Origin: Pisolithus tinctorius
Taxonomy: Eukaryota > Basidiomycota > Agaricomycetes > Boletales > Pisolithaceae
Assembly (NCBI GenBank): GCA_024663395.1
Contig: JANFAH010000060.1
Location: forward strand, 186,001-250,000
Direction: 5' to 3'
Length of the DNA: 64,000 bases
A program made the translations under genes and the position numbers. This document shows positions 57,482-64,000 of this stretch, piece after piece. The notes beneath the pieces are model-generated. The model did no database searches. It saw only the letters and a program-made list of their open reading frames with translations, and was not told where the DNA came from. Position 1 is the stretch's first letter, and every line of letters begins with the position of its first letter.

Positions 57482-58288
57482 ATGGGTGCTTACAAGTATG
57501 TCAGCGAGTTGTACAAGAAGAAGCAGTCCGACGTGTTACGATTCCTGCTCCGTGTCAGGTATGCGGTGGTCGATATCCAAGGGTGCATCTCTCAGTCCTA
57601 TGTAGGTGCTGGGAGTACCGTCAACTGAACGTCATCCACCGCGCGTCCCGTCCATCCCGTCCAGACAAGGCTCGCCGTCTAGGATACAAGGCGAAGCAGG
57701 GTTATGTTATATACCGCGTCCGTGTGAGGCGGGGTAACCGCAAGAAGCCTGTGCCGAAGGGCAAGTCCTGCCGTTTGTGCGCACTTGGACTGTTACTGAG
57801 CTTGAGATTTAGGTGCCACTTATGGCAAACCTGTGCGTCAGGGTGTCAACCACCTTAAGTTCCAGCGTAGCTTGAGGAGTGTCGCAGAGGAGCGTGTTGG
57901 CAGGCGCTGTAGCAATTTACGAGTCCTGAATTCCTACTGGGTGAATCAAGACGGTGTTTACAAGTACTACGAAGTCATCCTTGTTGATCCCAACCACAAG
58001 GCTGTGAGTTCCCGATCTCGTTTTGGTCAGCTCTCCTGGTTAAGATGTCATAGATTCGTCGGGATCCCCGTATCAATTGGATCACAAAACCTGTCCACAA
58101 GCGTCGCGAGGCCCGCGGCCTCACCAGCGTTGGGAAACAGGTTCGCAGATCCCGCTCACTCTTCCGGGGTATTTCCACTTACACTGTTCCAGAACCGGGG
58201 ATTGGGCAAAGGTCATCGTCACAACCACGCGCCTGCACGGTCCACCTGGAAAAAGCACAACACGCTCAGCTTGCGCCGCTACCGGTGA
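57482..58288 (+). CDS. RPL15: 60S ribosomal protein eL15
   Basis: The ATG at 57482 opens [20 protein letters not shown], followed after an intron by [20 protein letters not shown]. Then come [100 protein letters not shown] and the final exon [20 protein letters not shown], ending TLSLRRYR. This is the full eL15 protein of about 203 residues. Four coding introns are placed by these joins. All frames close cleanly. Confidence 0.97.
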
Positions 58289-58680
58289 TTTTGCATGGGC
58301 GACCAGCCTCTTTGTTGTATGCACTATACGTATCCATGTTTGCTACAGTCATGCGTTTCCTCGAGTTGCAAAAGACAGCATGCATCTATTCTATTTTTTT
58401 GTCTGAAATCACCGATCGCCATTAGGCGTAGGACTTAGGCTGTGCGGTGTTGCAGAGTTGACCTCGTGCGGTCCGCATGTCTGTTTACGTACGCGTGTGG
58501 GAGCCGACCGCAGCCTTCTAAAATTTACGTTGTGGAGAGCTCTCGCCAAGTGATATAAGTTAATCTCGGAGGGGAACAGCCCCGTGTTGGATTTCTACTC
58601 TTATACCCCCATCGATACCCAGCCTGAGCTTAACTACCCTCGCAATTTCGACACCTTCCAACGGGACACGGTTTCAAACG
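58289..58680. other. Intergenic region before the GH16 gene
   Basis: About 390 bp. A forward frame beginning with a non-ATG codon at 58584 overlaps the GH16 signal-peptide exon in another frame and is rejected. Nothing else is seen. Confidence 0.4.
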
Positions 58681-60464
58681 ATGTTCCGGAAGCGCAGCCC
58701 CTGGAGTATATGGGCACTATGTGCCTTTGCGATGACGTCTGGGTCCATCGCCCAAAACACGAGTGTGATATGGGTGATTGAAGATACGTATGAAGGACAA
58801 ACTTTCTTCGAGTCTGTCATTGTTTCGTATGTTTGCTATAACGTTGGTGTGCTGACACGGTGCCCAAGTACTTTTGATTTCTATACCGGAACGGACCCAA
58901 CAAAGTTCGTAGGCACCTTCATTTGCCGCCCACTCCACTCTGACTCTTGTGTTTTCCCTTGCGAAGTGGTATGGTAACGTGAGTCCAATGGCTCTGTTCT
59001 TCCGGTCAGTCTTTCCAATCGACGGACGAATATGCAGGTTCGTCGACCAGCAGACTGCATTCTCCAGTGGCTTGGCGTACGTCACATCGGACAACAAAGT
59101 CATCATGCAAGGTGACAACACAACCTGGTTGCCATTGGGTACCAACCGAAGCAGGTAATGCTCGCATGAAACCAAGGTAGATTGCACTCGTTGACGTCAG
59201 CAGCGTTCGTATATCGAGCCAGGCTATGTACAATACTGGCCTGTTCGTTTTAGACCTCGATATGGCACCATGGGGTTGTGGTTAGTATTCTTTATGTGTG
59301 TGGTTTCCCTGAGCTGATCTCTCGATGCCTAAGGTGTTTGGCCCGCTTTCTGGTAAGTGAATTCATTTAACTGAACACTCTACGCTTGAAATTCCGACGT
59401 ATGTATGCACAGGACGCTAGGTAGTGGAACATGGCCTTACGTGAGTGCTGTCGCCTTTCCCTCAAGTTGCTATAATTCTTTCCCAAGAATGGTGAAATAG
59501 ATATCATTGAAGGTGTACACGACAACGAGCACAACCAAGTAACCTGGCATACTGCTCCAGGTACGTCCATCTCACAGTTACCGAACGCACTCAAACACAG
59601 GCAAAAAAAGATTGCAACTTGACAGCTACGACCAACTTCACTGGTACTATTGTTGTGAGTATCATCCATGGATAACGCCAGGGCTCCCCTCATGCTCCAT
59701 CCCAGCAAACCAATGGAGTCGATAACCTGCAATGTAACGCGTTTATAAACAATAATGCTGGCTGTGGCGTTACTGAATGGAGCCGAGCGTCTTATGGCCC
59801 ATACTTTGACTCCCAAGGTGGAGGCGTTTTTGCAATGAAATGGGACGATAATGGGATCGCCGTCTGTTTGTACCTGAATCATGTTTGGGAGAAGCAAAAA
59901 AACTCAACCTTTTCAGGGTCCTTCTATCGTGCTGCTGTACCTGAGGACATAGTTGATGGTTTACCGGACCCATCCACCTGGGGCGAGCCCGTCGCAGAAT
60001 TAGCTCCGAATTCATGTAATATCGCTCAGTTCTTCGCCAATCATTCCATAATTTTTGGTGAGTGACCTCCTCCGTGGTGTGGTCGCGGATCTCCGTCAAC
60101 TTTCCCGACAGATATTACATTCTGTGGTAAGACAGCCATCTGATTCGCAGGAACCTGCCGATATCAACTTTTTTTCTAGGTGATTGGGCTGGAAACTCCT
60201 ATGCAACATCTGGATGCCCCGGAACATGCGAAGAAACACTGATGGATCCCGCGAACTTTGTGGTGGGTACACCAGGTTGCTGTATTGGAGTTATATAATT
60301 CCTTTCATTCGTAGAACGCCTCCTGGATCATCAATTCTCTGAAAGTCTATAAATCAGCAACACTATCTTCTGGATCTTCCAGTGCTGCCACGGCATACTA
60401 TTCCCAGTCAGCTGTGTGGATCGCCGCAGTCGCGATGACACTTGGCTGGCTCTCACTAATATAA
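58681..60464 (+). CDS. GH16 family glucanase/transglycosylase, secreted and probably GPI-anchored
   Basis: GH16 enzymes cut or remodel beta-1,3(4)-glucans of the cell wall. The ATG at 58681 encodes a signal peptide (KRSPWSIWALCAFAMTSGSI) ending near AQN. Then come YEGQTFF, DFYTGTDPT, SFDTPRYGTGL-like text, MPYGCSGWPAFWTLGSGTWP, and the catalytic motif GEIDIIEGVHD with its two glutamates around the aspartate. Further on are HNQVTWHTAPD, NAGCGVTEWSRASYGPYF, GGGVFAMKWDDNGIAV, WGEPVAELAPNSCNIAQFF and GCPGTCEETLMDPANFVNAS. The C-terminal Ser/Ala stretch and a hydrophobic end (VWIAAVAMTLGWLSLI) fit a GPI signal. Ten or more short introns. The active site is intact. Confidence 0.9.
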
Positions 60465-60639
60465 GATGCTGGCATCTCATAGTTTTCCAATAACGACTCG
60501 CGTGGACCTTTGCAGATATATATTACTATGTTGTGGATCTTCATCCTTATAACTACTATCATGCCACCCCTTTGCAAATGGACCCTAATCTGCAACATTG
60601 AAAGTTTGCCTCAGTACACTCCGCAATTGAGTGGTAGAA

Positions 60640-61700
60640 TATGAAAAAAGTTCAAGTGTGGAGCCTAAAAAGTGGCAAGCAAAGTCAGGTACTCAAACTA
60701 GGCTTGAGGTATTCAGTACATGTCTCAAGATCAAGAGCACTTGAAGACATGGATCCACTTTGGTTCAAACAGTACACAAAGGTCTCACATGGAGAGTTCT
60801 TCAACAGGAAAATGGTTCATGATGCATACAGAATATACTTATCAGTACAGTGGTGTGAATTTCAATGACTGACAGCTGAAGTTGTCAGACTTTGACAATA
60901 CTATCACTTACCTAGAGTTGCAAAATCATGATTCTACTACAACACAGTCAATTTTTTGCCCATCCAACAGTCAGAGAAGGATTCCCATATGTTTTATGAC
61001 CAGCCCCTATTTTTTGGTAAAAAAAAACAGTGTTGTAAGGAGCAAGGTTCACTCAATACACATCAATTTAAGCAAATCCAGCCAATGATTGGTCAGATCC
61101 CATAGATCTTCAAGGATAATCCCCTCCAAAAAAATAGATGTATATAGCTATGGTATGGATATTATAAACTGACAGATTTTTTATAGATCTCAAGTCAAAC
61201 ATTGGTTTGAAATGAAAAGATATGAGTATGAATGTGATGTCAGTACCATAGATAGCAATCACATTGTGGCGCACTTCAGGCGCCGCTTCGGAAGTGATCA
61301 GGCCTTCAGACCGAAACTGCGTCGGAGTAACTTGCGGAGTGCAGGCTCGGGAGAGATACCATCTGTGACGGTTCATGACAAAACTTTGCAACTCTGGTTA
61401 AATGATAGTAGTTGCAAATGCACTGTGCCAATGTGCAGCCACAAGTGTGACAAGCTTTTGCAAATTACCATCTTTTTTGATATTTATTTCCTGGACACTT
61501 TTCCTCTCACCACATAAATTGTACAACTTAGCTAGCAGCCAGAGGACATCTGTAGCTACCACTTTATTAATTCTCAGAATCCCTAGTGATGTGGTGTGTG
61601 TGTGTGTGTGGCAAGTGGATTGGGGGTGATTTTATAGATTGGGTGGAATGATAGTATAGTTTTGGCCAAAAAACAGTGGCCCAAAACCGGTTTTACATTG
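60640..61700. other. AT-rich island with inverted AGTTGCAAA motifs, possible transposon relic
   Basis: Base composition drops visibly against all neighbours, and no frame exceeds about 100 codons. The 9-mer AGTTGCAAA occurs at about 60916 (as GAGTTGCAAAATCATG). It is inverted at 61385-61393 (TTTGCAACT, in ACTTTGCAACTCTGG) and forward again near 61413. The last two form a perfect inverted pair 19 nt apart. A GC-rich patch at 61268-61370 sits inside. Left flank CTAGAGTTGCAAAATCATGA and right flank TCATGACAAAACTTTGCAACTCTGG pair imperfectly over about 20 nt, like decayed terminal repeats. I see no clear target-site duplication and no transposase, so the nature of the island is unproven. Confidence 0.4.
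61594..61610. repeat. (GT)n microsatellite
   Basis: An uninterrupted GT run of about 17 nt near the right end of the AT-rich island. No other function is implied. Confidence 0.8.
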
Positions 61701-62379
61701 TCATATTCCTAGTCGTTATAGTTTTGAAGTTTCTCACACCTTGGTCTAGTCTTCGATTCCTCTAGTGAGTGTGTACCCCAGCAAACCAAAGGTCTTTTAC
61801 GCCAGCAGTCGTTTGAAGATAGATGGATACTATGTAAGAGCTGCGTAATATAATGTGTCGGTAAGCTCGCGAACGTGTGCGGGAAGCAGCCACTCATTGA
61901 TCGCGCCGAGGAAACTACTCACGTGAGAAGGATCCCCAATGAAATCTGAACATGAATCAAAGAAAACGCGCATAGCGGCGTCCCCAGGGCCGAGTAAACA
62001 ATGTCAATTGGACGCACCTGAGACGGTGGTTGTAACAGGGCAGACAGTACCGGTGATTTGGCAGTGCCATAGTCAGTCGCAAATAAGTAAAGGACTCGAG
62101 GCTCGCCAAGAAAACGAACGCAACTGTACCTACTTTTGAGCATCAATAGACGCAAAGGTAAAACGGCCACCCTATACTCTTCGTTGATCTACATACCTCG
62201 AATCTCAGTTTCAACTGAACAGTAAACGTACTTTCCCAATATGTGATCTAATCTGGTGGCTGTGTTCGGCTTCAGCCGAATGCGGCACTATCGCACTGCG
62301 TGTCCTCAGTTAGAAGGTACACCGTCGAGCTCATTAGGTCGAGGAAGTGCTCAAGATCACCACTTCCCAGTAAATAGTT

Positions 62380-63032
62380 ATGGTGGGTACGGATCCTTGC
62401 CGGGTTGGATACCTATAGCGAAGGAATTGTCGATGGATGCGATGGAATGGGGCTGGATGGGTTCCTGTCAGTTGAGATGCACTTGAAACCTATGCTCACT
62501 CTTCCGTAGGATCCCTCAGCGCCAATAACTCTCCGCACGCGCAAATTCATCACCAACCGCCTGTTGTCGCGGCGTCAGTTCATCTTGGACGTCCTCCATC
62601 CCTCCCGCCCAAACGTGTCCAAGGATGAACTTGCCGAAAAACTTGCTACCATGTATAAGACGGACAAATCACGAGTCGTTCTTTTCGGATTCCGTACGCA
62701 GTTTGGTGGTGGCAAGAGCACTGGATTCGCCCTTGTCTATGATGATGAGGCATCCCAGAAGAAGTTTGAGCCAAAGTACCGTTTGATTCGGGTGTGTGCC
62801 TCACCTCTTGGGCTCACGAAGTTCACTAAATTACTTCAATGTTTCAGAGTGGCCTCCAGCCCAAGGTTGACAAGGCGTCTCGTAAACTACGACACGAAAG
62901 AAAAAACCGTGCGAAGAAGGTCAGTTTATTTCTAACATCTGTAGCGATTGACTCTAAGACATATCCTTTGCCTATCAGTTCCGTGGTACCAAAAAGGTCA
63001 AGGCTTCCGAGCCCCCAAAGAAGGGCAAGTAA
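62380..63032 (+). CDS. RPS24: 40S ribosomal protein eS24
   Basis: The start codon stands alone at the end of an exon (62380-62382). A 127-nt intron (62383-62509) leads to [20 protein letters not shown]. Then come [60 protein letters not shown] and [12 protein letters not shown]. After an intron follows [20 protein letters not shown], and after another [17 protein letters not shown]. The full eS24 is present. An ATG split off as its own coding exon end is also known in animal RPS24 genes. A further splice acceptor (CACTTCCCAG) 10 nt before the ATG suggests an additional leader intron. Confidence 0.95.
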
Positions 63033-63295
63033 ACGCTGTGAAAGAGAGCTGTGTTGCTTTTTATCGTCTCCTTGTTTTATCACACTTGGTCCCACAATGG
63101 CGAACGTACATCTATGGCATATGTCACTTTATTCTAGCATACACATGAATGCCATGCATATGCAAATAGCCCTCATTATCGCTCGCGAAATTGAGCGTAT
63201 TACCGTGTTAGATGGATATAGTGGGTATACGTGAGATGATTTTTCTTTTGTCCTTTTTTTAAAAAAAGAGGGCGCGCAGCAGTGAATATGCCAAT
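63033..63295. other. Convergent intergenic region
   Basis: About 260 bp between the RPS24 stop and the ARP1 stop, with a T7/A7 run at about 63254-63267. Presumed 3' untranslated regions. Confidence 0.45.
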
Positions 63296-64000
63296 TCAAA
63301 AGCCTAGCTTCTTGTGTATGATATCGGGATCTTCTTGATACTCCTCTGCTGATACCCACATCTGCGGAAAACTGTAAACACCACTCCACGGCAGGGAGCA
63401 TTCAAACGAACCTTCTTAAATGTGCCCAACCCTGCCAGGATAGACCCTCCTATCCATGTGGAATACTTGCGTTCCGGGGGAGCATATATTTTGATCTTTA
63501 CGTCTTTGAGAGCCAATTTCTTCACTTCATTAAGAAGTCGATCGCCGAAACCTGGATTGACGAAAAGAATCTGTAAAGCCGGACGGTTCACGATGGTCTC
63601 CTCACCTTTACACAGAGTACTTCCGCCGCTGAGGACTATGTTCGAAAACAGACTTTTGCGTAGGTCCAAGTCGACCCTATTGATAGAATCCACAACAACC
63701 TGATGAACGCCAGCATATTCCTGGCCTATGAGTTCAGGGTTAAACAGGATCTCTGGTGCGCGAAATCTCTCCGGTCCCAGCTGAGAGGCCTATGAGCAAG
63801 GAGTGGACAGTAAATCCACCGACTTACCTGGATCACATTTCCGTCAGGTAACCGGAACTCCTCCGCACGTCCTAATGAGTCTTTCTCTTCTTTAGAAGGG
63901 TTCAGAGCGATATAACAGCACTTCTCTTTGATGATCCTCACAACCTCACGCTCGGCTGTGGTGTGCAAATGGTGCCCAGATTTCCGGAGCAACAGCTGTA
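63296..64000 (-). CDS. Actin-related protein 1 (centractin), 3' part only
   Basis: Arp1 forms the short filament of the dynactin complex, the dynein cofactor. The window's right edge cuts the gene; only the C-terminal half is present. Seen in order: [128 protein letters not shown] and TFKK. The last exon is [20 protein letters not shown] with a final Phe. Three introns. [11 protein letters not shown] and [11 protein letters not shown] are general actin signatures. VIKEK-like and [10 protein letters not shown] details, plus KKMWVS..EY, favour Arp1 over conventional actin. Confidence 0.92.

Larger units (their letters stand above)
60465..62379. other. Gene-poor region upstream of RPS24
   Basis: About 1.9 kb without a gene I can support. 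The first two thirds (about 60,640-61,700) are markedly AT-rich and are described separately. From about 61,700 to 62,379 the base composition returns to normal. A short reverse frame there (about 61,840-61,980, encoding FFDSCSDFIGDPSHVSSFLG) is interesting but too short to call. The final 100 bp probably form the RPS24 leader. Confidence 0.45.

Noticed and set aside
60640..61700. Autonomous hAT or other transposon
   Set aside because: No transposase-like frame and no matching target-site duplication; kept only as a possible relic.
61840..62170. Small reverse-strand gene upstream of RPS24
   Set aside because: A short open stretch exists but has no start in good context, no splice partner and no recognisable family.

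Overview
The window reads as nuclear DNA of a filamentous basidiomycete, most likely an Agaricomycete. Genes are closely packed on both strands and cut by many short introns (mostly about 45-75 nt, GT..AG, a few GC..AG). Intergenic gaps are short and several gene pairs share a tiny head-to-head promoter. The products are typical fungal housekeeping proteins: Pil1-type eisosome protein, Sur7/PalI-type protein, Mtm1-type carrier, Ssh4-type adaptor, Sec9, Spp1, TEF1. There is no operon structure and no prokaryotic or phage signal. All exon joins below were read by eye from splice sites and conserved protein frames.

Left part (1-22 kb): a head-to-head pair of related 242-residue basic/coiled-coil proteins of unknown function (504-2621); RIO2 kinase and the histone acetyltransferase NAA40 back to back; eisosome protein PIL1; cap-binding eIF4E; an Mtm1/SLC25A39-type mitochondrial carrier; a PX-SNARE; the AMPK gamma subunit SNF4 back to back with a membrane SPRY protein of the Ssh4 type; cytosolic aspartyl-tRNA synthetase back to back with mitochondrial aspartate aminotransferase; and one unrecognised disordered protein.

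Middle part (22-44 kb): a four-helix Sur7/PalI-like membrane protein; a clearly broken amidase gene; an intact 3-ketoacyl-CoA thiolase ending in SKL; mitochondrial ribosomal protein L32 back to back with complex I subunit NDUFA5; an Stm1/SERBP1-type ribosome-binding protein; a long Spp1/CXXC1-type COMPASS subunit; LSM1; an intron-containing tRNA-Ser(UGA); a Tfc7-like histidine phosphatase; a MEMO1-family protein; ribosomal protein eL32; a PAS-kinase-like kinase; and translation elongation factor 1-alpha.

Right part (44-64 kb): a dienelactone hydrolase-like protein with a tiny exon; a membrane-anchored GNAT; Elongator subunit ELP5; the SNAP-25-type SNARE SEC9; a stand-alone SRA-YDG protein; a Ser/Thr-rich secreted protein; MYG1; a MARVEL-like four-helix protein; a multi-exon gene of a basidiomycete family without known function; ribosomal proteins eL15 and eS24; a GH16 cell-wall glucanase; an AT-rich, gene-free island that may be a decayed transposon; and the 3' part of actin-related protein ARP1, which runs off the right edge.

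Most genes serve translation (eIF4E, TEF1, AspRS, eL15, eL32, eS24, Stm1, RIO2, ELP5, LSM1, tRNA-Ser) or mitochondria. There is no sign of a secondary-metabolite cluster, mating-type locus or other dedicated gene cluster. The least explained items are the paralogous pair at the left end, the SKL-tagged thiolase, the SRA protein, the unknown gene at 55.4-57.2 kb and the AT-rich island near 61 kb.
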